Counted from the stretch's first letter, positions 45,605 to 54,461 are shown. The stretch: 64,000 bases of DNA from a cf. Phormidesmis sp. LEGE 11477 (GCF_015207105.1 NZ_JADEXO010000002.1:62001-126000), one strand, 5' to 3'. Notes: generated by a model from the sequence alone, not told the origin. Numbers and translations are program-made.

Positions 45605-45808
45605 ATGATAGCAAATCGCCCTAACTCGCTTTCAATTCCTCTTCAAGTATTACTTGACGAAGTTGAAGCAACACCTGAAGAGCACTAGGCTAATCTACTA
45701 GATATCTTGCGCCAGTTCCGCAAAACAGTATCCTCTACAAGTGATGCTGAAGTAGTTGTCAGCGTCGAGCAGGCACAAGAAAATCTGGACAACCTACCGC
45801 TGCGCTAA
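45605..45808 (+). pseudogene. Small gene with an in-frame amber codon (probable pseudogene)
   Basis: From ATG 45605 a 67-codon frame runs to TAA 45808, interrupted only by TAG at 45686-45688. The first part ends LLDEVEATPEEH, the second reads LLDILRQFRKTV and VEQAQENLDNLP, with no frame change. The words resemble a family of short cyanobacterial proteins with LL.EIEATPEE....LL.I.RLFR that I recall, and the amber falls where that family has one more residue. A single-base change (e.g. TGG or CAG to TAG) would explain it. It could also be a sequencing error, or two shorter functional pieces, which is less likely. Confidence 0.45.
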
Positions 45809-45839
45809 AAGCATTGGACACAAAGGAGCGACTGAAGCG

Positions 45840-46094
45840 CTATTGATCGTGGTAAATTCGCTCTAGCCAATCGCGCTGCTCCTCGCTAGCAGGAAGATAA
45901 GGATAAAGGCTAGCCTTAGCGCTATAGCGATCTTTGGCCATGACGATGGACGATTGTGCAGACGCTTGAGGCCGCTGCACCATAAAACGAAGAATTGATT
46001 TCCAGAGGGTCTTGTTGGACTGCGTTCGAGAAGACTGTCCAACGGGTTGCTGAGGTTGATCGGCGGATGAAGTGAAGTGAGACTTATTTTGCAC
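45840..46094 (-). CDS. Hypothetical protein
   Basis: An 84-residue soluble protein. It starts polar (Gln/Ser-rich), and the second half SSIVMAKDRYSAKASLYPYL followed by PASEEQRDWLERIYHDQ looks ordered. The start ATG at 46094 is not strongly supported, and the inner Met in MAKDRYSAK is an alternative. No known family is recognised. It converges with the small broken gene to its left (stop 32 bases away) and is 120 bases from the stop of the DUF362 gene. Confidence 0.45.
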   Translation of the reverse strand: MQNKSHFTSSADQPQQPVGQSSRTQSNKTLWKSILRFMVQRPQASAQSSIVMAKDRYSAKASLYPYLPASEEQRDWLERIYHDQ

Positions 46095-46212
46095 TGTCTA
46101 GCTGAAAAATGAAACTGTATATTTAGATACTATTTTAACTATAAAAATGCGTTTTGTTAGCAGGCAGCGGCATCATTCTTGCTTTAGCCCTATGGATGAG
46201 TTGGCAGATCAG

Positions 46213-47163
46213 CTAAGCAGGCGGACGAAGTGTAGCGATCGGGGCTAGATAATCTGCCTGGCGTTCTTGAGCGACCTCGCAAGCAAGCTGGTCAACAGCT
46301 AGCAAGTCATTTCCCCAGATAACCTGACCTATGTCGAAGCTGTTGCCCTTGTCAGGCTTGTAGTCGTGACTGATGAACTTGCGATCGCAATCCACCACCC
46401 CACCATCAAACAAATGCCCGATACAGAAATACACATCTTGTAAAACCAGCGGCACAGACGGACGATGCAGCTGACCGCGTGAGTGTGGGCTGCGAGCCCT
46501 GTATTTCTCTCTAGGAAATAGGCCGTAGAGATTTTTGAGCGAGGCAGAGATCAGCTCTCTACCTTTCAAATTCGTCTTTTTGAAAGCACTCACAGAAATT
46601 CGGCAGTCTACTTCCTGTAGCAGCTTCGGTGCCCACATTGTCTTGAAGCGAACGGGCTCAGGCAACTGGTTAGGGTACTCGATGCACTCTAATTCATCTG
46701 CATTGAGTAGTCTGATCCCTTCGGCTAGTAAAGGCATTAGGCCATTCTTGACAGCAATATCCGCCAGCGAAACCTTAGAGCAAACGCCCTCGACAATTAG
46801 GATTTCGGCGGTAGGATTAGCCTTTCTCAGCCCTTCTAACACGTTGCTGAGTACAGTCATACTGACGGTGACGGGCGGTCCGACCGGATAGCCGAGGTTT
46901 GGTTTTACCAAGATTCGTCTTGCCGTTTTGGCAGTGGGGGGCGGCGAATAGATAAAATCTGCTGTACTGATGGACTGGGCGGCAGTTGGAACGACAGTTT
47001 GAGCAGCAGTCTGAGTAGTGTTTTGCAGCGGGTAGGAATGAGCGATGGCTTTCAAGGTAGTGACACCTGGATACGAGGAGGCGTTCGAACGGTGGACAGA
47101 TGCATTAGAGCAGGCGAATGCGATGAAATCGTCGCTCAAGAGCTGGTTCAAAGATATTCGCAT
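46213..47163 (-). CDS. DUF362 domain protein
   Basis: About 316 residues from ATG 47163. The DUF362 region begins at about residue 80 with RRILVKPNLGYPVGPPVTVS, has EILIVEGVCSKV, and near the middle DCRISVSAFKKTNLKGRELISASLKN, the family's Lys/Gly-rich core. DUF362 proteins are widespread, often with an added ferredoxin domain (absent here), and of uncertain function. The first 70 residues are low-complexity (Ala/Thr/Gln). A GTG at 47235 and a TTG at 47055 are alternative starts. It is head-to-head with folP: if folP starts at 47297 the two do not overlap, whereas a longer folP frame (from 47045) would collide with this gene. Confidence 0.72.
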   Translation of the reverse strand: MRISLNQLLSDDFIAFACSNASVHRSNASSYPGVTTLKAIAHSYPLQNTTQTAAQTVVPTAAQSISTADFIYSPPPTAKTARRILVKPNLGYPVGPPVTVSMTVLSNVLEGLRKANPTAEILIVEGVCSKVSLADIAVKNGLMPLLAEGIRLLNADELECIEYPNQLPEPVRFKTMWAPKLLQEVDCRISVSAFKKTNLKGRELISASLKNLYGLFPREKYRARSPHSRGQLHRPSVPLVLQDVYFCIGHLFDGGVVDCDRKFISHDYKPDKGNSFDIGQVIWGNDLLAVDQLACEVAQERQADYLAPIATLRPPA

Positions 47164-47296
47164 TTTAGAAGACGGTAGACCGGTGTGGGTGTTCGGCAGA
47201 GGGCGATCGCACCCCGAATACCTCGGGCCGGGCACCTACGACAGGCTCGCTAGACTATTCATGATCGAAGGTCAGGTGGCAGCGCAGGCAGCAACT

Positions 47297-48142
47297 ATGT
47301 GGCAAATTCGCGATCAAAAATTTATTTGGGGCGATCGCACTTATCTGATGGGCGTGCTGAACGTAACGCCCGATAGCTTTAGCGACGGGGGTGAATTTAA
47401 TACGCTCGAAACAGCCCTAGCTCAGGCGATTGCGTTAGTAGAAGCGGATATGGATATTTTGGACATTGGCGGACAGTCTAGTCGCCCTGGCTCAAAGCCG
47501 ACCACGCTAGCAGAAGAATGTGATCGCGTCCTGCCCATTATCAAAGCCATCCGCAGCCACCCTCACAATCAGCTGCAAAACATTCCTATTTCAGTCGATA
47601 CTACCCGCGCCGAAATTGCCAAAGCCGCTCTAGAAGCAGGCGCAGATATCGTCAACGACATCTCCGGGGGCACCTACGAGCCCGACATCTTGAACGTGAC
47701 GGCCAAGGCGAACGCACCTATCATGCTGATGCATTTGCGAGGTACGCCTGAAACCATGCAGCAAATGACCGACTACGACGATCTAATGCGAGAAATCGTT
47801 CTATTCTTAGCCGGACAAGCCGATAAAGCCGTAGAAGCTGGCATCGATCCCAAGAAAATTGTGGTCGATCCTGGCATTGGATTTGCCAAAACTGTCAGCC
47901 AAAACCTCACCATCCTAAAAGAGCTTGAAGCGCTCAAAGCTTTGAACTGTCCGATTCTGGTCGGAACATCTCGCAAAAGCTTTATCGGCAAAATCCTCAA
48001 TCAACCCAACGCAAAAGATCGCCTGTGGGGAACGGCGGCGACAGTGGACTGTGCGATCGCCCACGGCGCAGACATCATCCGCGTACACGACGGCCCCGAG
48101 ATGCGAGACGTCTGCCGAATGGCCGATCGGCTTTGGCGCTAA
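47297..48142 (+). CDS. folP: Dihydropteroate synthase
   Basis: The protein has 281 residues from ATG 47297. The DHPS signature is LMGVLNVTPDSFSDGG with GGQSSRPGSKPTT downstream, then SVDTTRAEIAKAALEAGADIVNDISGG, MLMHLRGTPETM, DPGIGFAKT, and the C-terminal GTSRKSFIG. It condenses 6-hydroxymethyl-dihydropterin diphosphate with p-aminobenzoate in folate synthesis. The frame is open 84 codons further upstream (to 47045), but that part shows no similarity to DHPS and would overlap DUF362, so the shorter start is taken. ATG at 47261 is another candidate. No RBS is convincing. Confidence 0.9.
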   Translation: MWQIRDQKFIWGDRTYLMGVLNVTPDSFSDGGEFNTLETALAQAIALVEADMDILDIGGQSSRPGSKPTTLAEECDRVLPIIKAIRSHPHNQLQNIPISVDTTRAEIAKAALEAGADIVNDISGGTYEPDILNVTAKANAPIMLMHLRGTPETMQQMTDYDDLMREIVLFLAGQADKAVEAGIDPKKIVVDPGIGFAKTVSQNLTILKELEALKALNCPILVGTSRKSFIGKILNQPNAKDRLWGTAATVDCAIAHGADIIRVHDGPEMRDVCRMADRLWR

Positions 48143-48253
48143 GCTCCATTCACTATTTACTGTTCTCAATTTCCCTCTTTTAGAGCATTTGAGAACCGGA
48201 CACGCTGATTTACACTAAAAGACGCACTTCATAGATCGATCCCGAGGTTTCCC

Positions 48254-48889
48254 ATGAGACGATACAAAGCCATCGTTGGTGTTCTGCTAGCCGCGATCGC
48301 CACATTTTTGGTGAGCTGTGGCGGTGGCCCCGAGGCTGTAGCCCCTACCTACACCCCCGAAAAAGTCGCTCAGATAACAAACTACGTTCGCCGACTAGAA
48401 TCATCGCGCAATCGCTTTCCTGAACTGCTGAACTACATCGAGAAAGACAACTGGGTCAACGTCGACAACTTTACCCACGGACCACTAGGTCAGCTTCGCG
48501 CTGAGCTACTGCGGCTATCTGGGCAGCTACTGCCCACCGATCAGCCAAAGGCAAAGGCACTGTCTGAAGAAATTTTAGGCCACTTACAAAATCTAGACGA
48601 AGCCTCTCAAGAGCGGAACTATGGCGAAGCACTGACTCAATACCGTGAGTTTGTAGGCGACTTTGAGGCTTTGCTAAGCATTGTGCCTGAAGGGGCTCGT
48701 CAAAACGCCATCGATCAGGCAAAAGAAGAAGTCGATGTATACGAGATGAGCACGACCTTCCCAGATGAAGAGATCATTCGGGCTGAAGAAGAAGATATGG
48801 TTCGTACGCCAGTTATGTTGGACGGAGATACTGAAAGGACAATGGAAGCGCTAGGCGGAGATGCAGAAAACTTAGAGGATGGTGAATAG
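48254..48889 (+). CDS. psbQ: Photosystem II protein PsbQ (CyanoQ) with an acidic C-terminal extension
   Basis: A 211-residue lipoprotein. The signal peptide RRYKAIVGVLLAAIATFLVS ends with Cys22 of the lipobox LVSC, so it is lipid-anchored on the lumenal side of the thylakoid. The four-helix body contains YTPEKVAQITNYVRRLES and the conserved WVNVDNFTHGPLGQLRAELL, then ALSEEILGHLQNLDEA and AEL-like helices up to SIVPEGA. CyanoQ stabilises the oxygen-evolving side of PSII. The common length is about 150 residues; here about 60 more follow (from about 150) with high Asp/Glu and no family resemblance. A terminator follows at 48975. Confidence 0.88.
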   Translation: MRRYKAIVGVLLAAIATFLVSCGGGPEAVAPTYTPEKVAQITNYVRRLESSRNRFPELLNYIEKDNWVNVDNFTHGPLGQLRAELLRLSGQLLPTDQPKAKALSEEILGHLQNLDEASQERNYGEALTQYREFVGDFEALLSIVPEGARQNAIDQAKEEVDVYEMSTTFPDEEIIRAEEEDMVRTPVMLDGDTERTMEALGGDAENLEDGE

Positions 48890-48974
48890 GTCTAGTACAT
48901 GAGTCTAGTAGACAGCTCCAAGGCCGATCAGTACTAAGCGCAAACTGCTGCGGATCTTCAAGTAGTCTTCGAGC

Positions 48975-49008
48975 AAACAGAGGGTGTCTTATCATCCTCT
49001 GTTTTTTA
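48975..49008 (+). terminator. Rho-independent terminator after psbQ
   Basis: AAACAGAGG (48975-48983) pairs with CCTCTGTTT (48996-49004) around 12 bases, with the T-run TTTATT after it. 86 bases after the psbQ stop. Confidence 0.8.
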
Positions 49009-49043
49009 TTTGTTTTTTATTCAATAGACCCTGATACAACCGC

Positions 49044-50168
49044 ATGAAACCCAAGATTATTGTCGTTGGCTGTGGTATTGTTGGCGCGATGATCGCCTAT
49101 GAACTGAGTATTCAAATAGCAGCTGATATTTGCGTTATAGACGAATATTCGCCAGCCCAAGGATCTACAGGTGCAGCACTTGGCGTCTTGATGGGCGTCA
49201 TTAGTCAAAAGGTAAAAGGAAGAACTTGGCGACTAAGAGAGAAAAGCATTCGTCGCTACCGCTCGCTAACGGATGAGCTACAGGAGCAAGGGTATTCTGT
49301 TCCTTTTAATTCACAAGGAATTGTTAGCCTCTGCTTTGATGAAGACAAACTGTCTCGCTGGCATCAGCTCAAAGAGAAGCGAGCGGCGCAAGGATGGCCT
49401 CTAGAGATCTGGTCGCCAGGTGAGTTAAAAGAAAAATGTCCGCATATCGAGCTGGAAAGCGAACTCAAAGATGAGAATGGCGATCGCACCCTTCGATCTG
49501 TAGCCGCTGCCATCTATTCTCCGATGGACGCTCAGGTGCATCCGGCTAAACTGACGCAGGCACTGGTAGCCGCTACACAGCAAAAAGGCGTTCGTTTTCT
49601 TTTTGGTGCTAAAGTAACGGGCTTAAATATGAACGGATCGAGCTGTGTAGGAGTGCAAACAGCAAAGGGAGAGACTGCTGCAGACTGGGTGATTTTATCG
49701 GCTGGGCTGGGCTCGGCCCGGCTCTCTGAAATATCGGCTGAGCCTTTAGAGCTGATGCCAGTATTAGGACAGGCGATGGAAATTAGGCTGAAAGGTGAAG
49801 TGGGCGATCGCACATTCCAGCCCGTGATCAACGGTGACGATATTCAGTTTGTTCCATTAGGAAAAAATCGCTATTGGCTAGGGGCGACAGTAGAATTTCC
49901 TGAAGGCGATGTACCACCGAGTGCGAAAGCGGACGGATTGAAGAACTTGCAGCAGGGAGCAGCGCGATTTTGCCATGCGATCGCTCAGGCCGACATCCTT
50001 AATACCTGGAGTGGGCTACGCCCTCGCCCAGTAGGACAACCAGCCCCTGTGATCAAGCCGTTGGGGGATATAGAAAACGTCATACTAGCAACAGGCCACT
50101 ATCGCAATGGTGTATTGCTCGCCCCTGCTACCGCCAACGCAGTATGTGAACATCTAAAAGCTATGTAA
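49044..50168 (+). CDS. FAD-dependent oxidoreductase (DAO family)
   Basis: The protein has 374 residues. The FAD site starts the protein: IIVVGCGIVGAMIAYEL with the acidic end of the second strand in DICVIDEYSPAQGSTGAALG. The substrate domain has VHPAKLTQALV and YWLGATVEFPEGD. The C-terminal NVILATGHYRNGVLLAPATA closes the FAD fold (GHYRNGVLL is typical of glycine/D-amino-acid oxidases such as ThiO). Several members are involved in thiamine synthesis, but no thi gene is adjacent, so no specific substrate is proposed. It stands 36 bases after the psbQ terminator and is not expected to be co-transcribed with it. Confidence 0.87.
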   Translation: MKPKIIVVGCGIVGAMIAYELSIQIAADICVIDEYSPAQGSTGAALGVLMGVISQKVKGRTWRLREKSIRRYRSLTDELQEQGYSVPFNSQGIVSLCFDEDKLSRWHQLKEKRAAQGWPLEIWSPGELKEKCPHIELESELKDENGDRTLRSVAAAIYSPMDAQVHPAKLTQALVAATQQKGVRFLFGAKVTGLNMNGSSCVGVQTAKGETAADWVILSAGLGSARLSEISAEPLELMPVLGQAMEIRLKGEVGDRTFQPVINGDDIQFVPLGKNRYWLGATVEFPEGDVPPSAKADGLKNLQQGAARFCHAIAQADILNTWSGLRPRPVGQPAPVIKPLGDIENVILATGHYRNGVLLAPATANAVCEHLKAM

Positions 50169-50236
50169 TTCGATTCAAAGCAGCTTGAAGTATCAGAGTC
50201 GTTAGAATACAAGAATCACAATTGAAGCTCTTGATA

Positions 50237-50959
50237 ATGCCTTCGCCTTTTCCAGGAATGGACCCCTATCTAGAAGCGCCTGAACTATGGAGTGAGGTTC
50301 ACAGTCGATTAATCGTTGCTCTAGCTGATGACCTTAGCGAACAGCTTTCTGACGCTTATCGAGTTGCCATTGAAAAACGAATCTATCTAAGTGATACTGA
50401 CGAGAGCTTAATGGTCAGGATTCCAGACGTTGCGTTAGTGTCCTAGAAGACGCAGCCGAAGACAAACAAAAGGCTGACTACAGCAGTGATACCCAAAACA
50501 GTAATTGTTCCCACGGTTGAAGAGGTACAGGAACGCTACCTAGAAATTCGAGACGTGAGCAGTGGCATGGTAGTCACTGCCGTGGAGCTGCTATCACCTA
50601 AAAACAAACGAGCAGGTGAAGGAAGAAGCGCTTATGAGAAAAAACGTTACCAAGTGCTCTCTAATCTGACAAATCTGGTCGGAATCGATCTGCTTCGGGG
50701 CGGCAGGCCGCTGTCTGTGATTGGGATAGAACGGCAGGCATGCTACAGCGTTCTGGTGAGTCGAAGTGATATGAGACCTCGCGCCGAGCTGTATGAGTTT
50801 GGACTACAGCAGAGCATTCCGACTTTCTTACTGCCACTAAAGCCCGAAGATGTGTCTTTGACGATTGATTTACGGTCGCTCATGACAGGTGTCTATCGAC
50901 GAGCGAAGTATCGTTTAGCAATTGACTACAGTCAACCAGTGGGACCGATGCTTTCGTAG
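50237..50959 (+). pseudogene. DUF4058 gene interrupted by an in-frame amber codon
   Basis: The frame starts with MPSPFPGMDPYLEAPELWSE, the DUF4058 start, and runs to the family position VRIPDVALVS, where TAG (50444-50446) interrupts it. It continues in the same frame with KTQPKTNKRLTTAVIPKTVI, then VEEVQERYLEIRD and ELLSPKNKRAGEGR, to TAG at 50957-50959. In total 241 codons, about the size of an intact member. The frame does not change, so one nonsense mutation is the simplest explanation. A pair of nearby frameshifts (frame +1 reads LEDAAEDKQKADYSS) is the alternative. Function of DUF4058 is unknown; the family is expanded in cyanobacteria. Confidence 0.75.
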
Positions 50960-51056
50960 GATGAAGGGTCATGGGTTGACAGACTATTAAACAAATCTTC
51001 CGCCTCGTGACAGTCTTTTTTGTTCTTTTATAACAGGGGCTCACCGCTAGGATAAT

Positions 51057-51091
51057 ATAGCAATGCGCGGATGCATCCGTGCAATTGCTAT
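51057..51091. repeat. Near-perfect 35-bp inverted repeat
   Basis: The arms are ATAGCAAT-G-C-G-CGGATG on the left and CATCCG-T-GC-A-ATTGCTAT on the right, with one bulge and one mismatch, around the self-complementary centre CGGATGCATCCG. CGGATGCATCC also occurs near 19751. It is not followed by a T-run, so it is not a standard terminator. Confidence 0.75.
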
Positions 51092-51149
51092 GCACTTTGC
51101 GTTGTAGGGCAAGGGCCGTAGCCTTTCGTAGTGTAGTAAGCAAAGTGCG
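51092..51149. repeat. Second inverted repeat GCACTTTGC ... GCAAAGTGC
   Basis: Perfect 9-bp arms at 51092-51100 and about 51141-51149 enclose about 40 bases. Inside, AAGG-gccgtag-CCTT forms a smaller hairpin. It starts directly at the end of the previous inverted repeat. The pair precedes the small gene at 51185 by 36 bases. Confidence 0.7.
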
Positions 51150-51184
51150 GAAAGCTATGTGTAGAGCAAAGTGGCAAATGATAT

Positions 51185-51400
51185 ATGTCTTCTGAAGAAA
51201 ACTGGTACATCGTTAAACAAGAGTCTCAGGAGTGCAAAATCGTGTCTGAACAAGAGCTAGAAGCATCGACCGCATCAGATAGTGAAACAGCATCACCTAC
51301 TGAAGTACCTTCACAATGGGGGCCGTTTGAAACGCAAGAACAGGCCATTGCGAAACGCATTGGCTTAATTAGAGCCGGAAAATGTCAGCCCGCCATCTGA
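51185..51400 (+). CDS. Small conserved cyanobacterial protein, unknown
   Basis: A 71-residue acidic protein. The N-terminal NWYIVKQESQECKIVSEQEL and the C-terminal WGPFETQEQAIAKRIGLIRA, ending GKCQPAI, look like a small cyanobacterial family. The middle is a Ser/Thr/Glu-rich linker. The WGPF.TQE.AIA part resembles a short SPOR-like or DUF-type strand-helix unit, but no function is assigned. There is no signal peptide. It lies 36 bases after the stacked inverted repeats, with no good RBS visible, and converges with the S41 protease gene. Confidence 0.65.
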   Translation: MSSEENWYIVKQESQECKIVSEQELEASTASDSETASPTEVPSQWGPFETQEQAIAKRIGLIRAGKCQPAI

Positions 51401-51560
51401 GCCGATCAGTCGTTACAGCCGTCATCGGATGCACACTCTGCAAGAAGGCAAAGCCTACGTACGATGGCTAGCTGCTCAGCCCGAAGTGCATAACGGTTCT
51501 AGAGGGCACGAATGTAGTGGGCTAAGTGACCAAAGCTATACTGTGCAATTACTACCGCAC

Positions 51561-52859
51561 CTAGCGATCTGCGACACCAGCACTGCTAGCAGATTGGCGC
51601 TGCAGGCGAACCTCATCCGTTAAAATTTTCAGGGCTTCTGCATACTGCGGATCGTCCAAAGTGCCAACCTTGTCACGATCTTCTACTAGTGCCTCACGCT
51701 GTTCATCGCTCAGCTCTACGATGTAATCGGGCTCGATGCCTAGCTTATTAATATCGCGACCAGAAGGCGTTAGATATTTGGCAATGGTCACTGCAATTCC
51801 AGATCCATCAGTCAATCCCCTTACCGACTGCACCAACCCTTTACCAAAGGTCTGCGTCCCTACAAGCGTAGCTCGCTGATTGTCCTGCAGTGCGCCAGAG
51901 AGAATTTCACTCGCGCTAGCAGATCCGCCGTCTACTAAAACGACTAAAGGCTTATCCGTTAACGCTTCACTATGAGCGACTTCTTCGCTACTCGTAGAAT
52001 TTCGATCAACCGTAGAGACAATCGTGCCTTCTTCTATCCACATCTTGGCAATCTCGATGCTAGAAAACAGCAACCCACCGGGATTGGATCTAAGATCTAA
52101 AACATAGCCGGTCACTTTCCGCTCTTCTAATGATTCAATGGCGTCCTTCATCTCAGCCGCCGCGTTGCTACTAAATTGCGTGAGCCGAATGTAGCCAATA
52201 GAGCCTTGCGGACTGTCTTTAACAGAGAAGCGTACAGGGTGAATCTCAATACGAGCGCGGGTAAGCTCAAACTCTAAGGCTCTACCGTCTCTGTCTACAG
52301 AAAGAACAACGTCAGAGTTCACAGGCCCACGAATCAGGCTAACGGCGTCGTTCAGCTCCATACCCTCTGTGCTGTTGCCGTCAATCGAGGTAATAATATC
52401 ACCCGAAAGTAAGCCAGCCTCAAAAGCAGGCGTAGCCTCGATAGGAGAGACAACAACAATATCCTCAGTCTCTTCTTCTTTAGAAATTTGAATACCGACC
52501 CCAGTGAGTTCCCCAGAGGTCTCGATCTGCATGTTATTGAACTCGTCAGGATCCATAAATCGTGTATACGGATCGTCGAGCTGTTCTAGCATCTCGCGCA
52601 CGGCCACGTATGCAGATTCTTTATCGGTGTAGGTGCGGTTGAGATAATCTAGGCGAACGTCATTCCAATCTAGCGAATTGAAAGACTCATCAACGTACTG
52701 GTTATCGATCAGGTTCCACACCTCATCAACTATCTCTTTGGGGCCGTCTTTGAAGAAAGCCTGCCCGTCAGATAGCTGAATACCTGTACCTGTAATGACT
52801 AGAGCTGCGCTCGCCAGCGCAGTCGCTCCCAAGATAAAACCGCGCTTGTTAACTGCCAT
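51561..52859 (-). CDS. S41 family carboxy-terminal processing peptidase
   Basis: The protein has 432 residues. It starts with a basic stretch and a hydrophobic segment (GFILGATALASAALVITGTG), so it is exported or membrane-tethered. A PDZ domain (about 115-195, with GELTGVGIQI and AGLLSGDIITSIDG) precedes the S41 core. The core has YIRLTQFSSNAAAEM, LRSNPGGLL, the nucleophile Ser in DGGSASASEILSGAL, and the general-base Lys in QTFGKGLVQ. Ctp proteases cut C-terminal tails; CtpA of cyanobacteria matures the D1 protein, and paralogues CtpB/CtpC have other roles. Which paralogue this is cannot be settled here. It is the last gene in the ispG-side group. Confidence 0.9.
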   Translation of the reverse strand: MAVNKRGFILGATALASAALVITGTGIQLSDGQAFFKDGPKEIVDEVWNLIDNQYVDESFNSLDWNDVRLDYLNRTYTDKESAYVAVREMLEQLDDPYTRFMDPDEFNNMQIETSGELTGVGIQISKEEETEDIVVVSPIEATPAFEAGLLSGDIITSIDGNSTEGMELNDAVSLIRGPVNSDVVLSVDRDGRALEFELTRARIEIHPVRFSVKDSPQGSIGYIRLTQFSSNAAAEMKDAIESLEERKVTGYVLDLRSNPGGLLFSSIEIAKMWIEEGTIVSTVDRNSTSSEEVAHSEALTDKPLVVLVDGGSASASEILSGALQDNQRATLVGTQTFGKGLVQSVRGLTDGSGIAVTIAKYLTPSGRDINKLGIEPDYIVELSDEQREALVEDRDKVGTLDDPQYAEALKILTDEVRLQRQSASSAGVADR

Positions 52860-53015
52860 AAAGAATTAGAATCCTGCGTGGAGGACGTTGTGAGTACGCC
52901 CAATTTAACACAACCCTTTTGTTTGTAGCCTGAGCTAAGGGTAAGAAGCCTCCTCTACTGAGCAGAGAGTAAGTTAAGGCTCCGTTAGCAAGGTTTTCAG
53001 GAGGAGTCTGTCTTG

Positions 53016-53052
53016 GAAACCTTAGAAGAAAGCCTTAGAAGAAACCTTAGAA
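53016..53052. repeat. 12/13-bp tandem repeat, three copies
   Basis: GAAACCTTAGAA, GAAAGCCTTAGAA and GAAACCTTAGAA lie in tandem at 53016-53027, 53028-53040 and 53041-53052. The position is about 100 bases downstream of the ispG stop (minus strand) and 157 bases before the S41 protease start. Confidence 0.9.
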
Positions 53053-53153
53053 AGCGCTGCGGGGTAGGTGAGCCGATCGGTGGGCCACTTTTTTAAGCGT
53101 TCACCGCTCTTAGCGTCAATCAACACCGCAAATACCGATAGCCTCATTGAGCG

Positions 53154-54416
53154 TCAGTCTGTATCGGGTTCTACCCACCGTCCGTCTGATTTGATCAGGT
53201 TAATTAGCTCTTCGACACCGTTCTCTTCAGGAACACGTTTAATTTCTTCGCGCCCTCTATATAGAGCAATAGTATTTGCCTGCTTGCCGACATAGCCGTA
53301 GTCCGCATCGGCCATTTCACCCGGCCCGTTGACGATGCAGCCCATTACCGCGATGTCGAGTCCGGTCAGATGATTGGTAGCTTCTCTAACCTTGTGTAAA
53401 ACCTCTTCTAGATTAAATAGCGTGCGCCCACAAGAAGGACAGGCCACGTATTCCACCATGGTTTTACGCAGGCCCAGCGCTTGTAAGATGCTGTAGCAAA
53501 CTGGGATTTCTTTTTCGGGGGATTCTGTCAAGGAGACGCGAATAGTATCGCCAATACCCATCGCTAGCAATGTGGCAATTCCTGCAGTGGACTTAATCCG
53601 CCCATATTCACCATCGCCTGCTTCAGTGACGCCCAGGTGCAGCGGATAGCTCATGCCTAGCTCGTCCATGCGCTGAACCATCAGTTGATAGGCCGCTAGC
53701 ATGACGGGTACTCGCGAGGCTTTGAGCGACAGAACGATGTTGTGAAAGTCGAGAGATTCGCAGATACGAATGAATTCTAGGGCCGATTCAACCATGCCCT
53801 CGGGGGTATCACCGTAGGTAAACAGCATCCGCTCAGCTAAGGAGCCATGATTGACACCAATCCGCATAGCCTTGTTTTGATCGCGCAATGAAACAACCAG
53901 CGGCTCTAAGGTTTCGCGGATCTTTTTGCCGATGGCGTCAAATTCGGCCTGGGTGTATTCGGTGCGATCGCTCTCTGCTTTCTCAAATACATACAGACCT
54001 GGATTAATCCGCACCTTATCGACATGCTTAGCCACTTCAAGAGCAATCTTCATGCCGTTGTGATGTACATCGGCCACCAGTGGCACAGGTTGGTAGGTCT
54101 GGACTAGCTGATCTTTGATCTTGGATAGCGCCCTAGCGTGCGCCATACTCGGCACCGTCACGCGGACAATTTCACAGCCCACTTCATGCAGCCGTCGAAT
54201 CGCTGCCACCGAGCCGTCAATATCCAAGGTATCTTCGTTGATCATGGACTGCACCACGACCGGATGCCCGCCGCCGATTGTGACATCGCCTACTTTTACG
54301 GGCCGGGTCTGCCGACGATGGATGGTCGTATCGAAAGTGACCGCAGTAGGCGTGCTAGCCGACGGCGTCGTTGTCGGCTCTGAGTTAGCAGCAGGGGGGG
54401 AAGATAAAGTTTGCAT
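53154..54416 (-). CDS. ispG: 4-hydroxy-3-methylbut-2-enyl-diphosphate synthase
   Basis: The protein has 420 residues. The TIM barrel starts [20 protein letters not shown]. The [4Fe-4S] ligands are in [18 protein letters not shown] near residue 320 and [17 protein letters not shown] near residue 360, with the conserved Glu of NGPGE acting as a cluster ligand in the plant/bacterial type. It reductively converts MEcPP to HMBPP in the MEP isoprenoid pathway, with ferredoxin supplying electrons in cyanobacteria. The N-terminal about 35 residues are a variable Ser/Thr/Ala-rich segment. The TPR gene is 45 bases upstream on the same strand. Confidence 0.96.
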   Translation of the reverse strand: MQTLSSPPAANSEPTTTPSASTPTAVTFDTTIHRRQTRPVKVGDVTIGGGHPVVVQSMINEDTLDIDGSVAAIRRLHEVGCEIVRVTVPSMAHARALSKIKDQLVQTYQPVPLVADVHHNGMKIALEVAKHVDKVRINPGLYVFEKAESDRTEYTQAEFDAIGKKIRETLEPLVVSLRDQNKAMRIGVNHGSLAERMLFTYGDTPEGMVESALEFIRICESLDFHNIVLSLKASRVPVMLAAYQLMVQRMDELGMSYPLHLGVTEAGDGEYGRIKSTAGIATLLAMGIGDTIRVSLTESPEKEIPVCYSILQALGLRKTMVEYVACPSCGRTLFNLEEVLHKVREATNHLTGLDIAVMGCIVNGPGEMADADYGYVGKQANTIALYRGREEIKRVPEENGVEELINLIKSDGRWVEPDTD

Positions 54417-54461
54417 AGTTAGAGATAAAGTGAAAGGCGATCTAGCTACAGCGGCTTATTT

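Larger units (their letters stand above)
50960..51184. other. Intergenic region with two stacked inverted repeats
   Basis: 225 bases with no gene. Most of it is the two inverted repeats listed below. A possible weak terminator-like T-run (TTTTTTGTTCTTTTA) lies at 51015-51030. The DUF4058 remnant ends just before it. Confidence 0.6.

Noticed and set aside
45605-50959. Reassignment of TAG as a sense codon, from two amber-cut genes
   Set aside because: TAG is used as the true stop by pepA, the DUF58 gene and the UPF0104 gene among others, so global reassignment is excluded; local readthrough remains untested.
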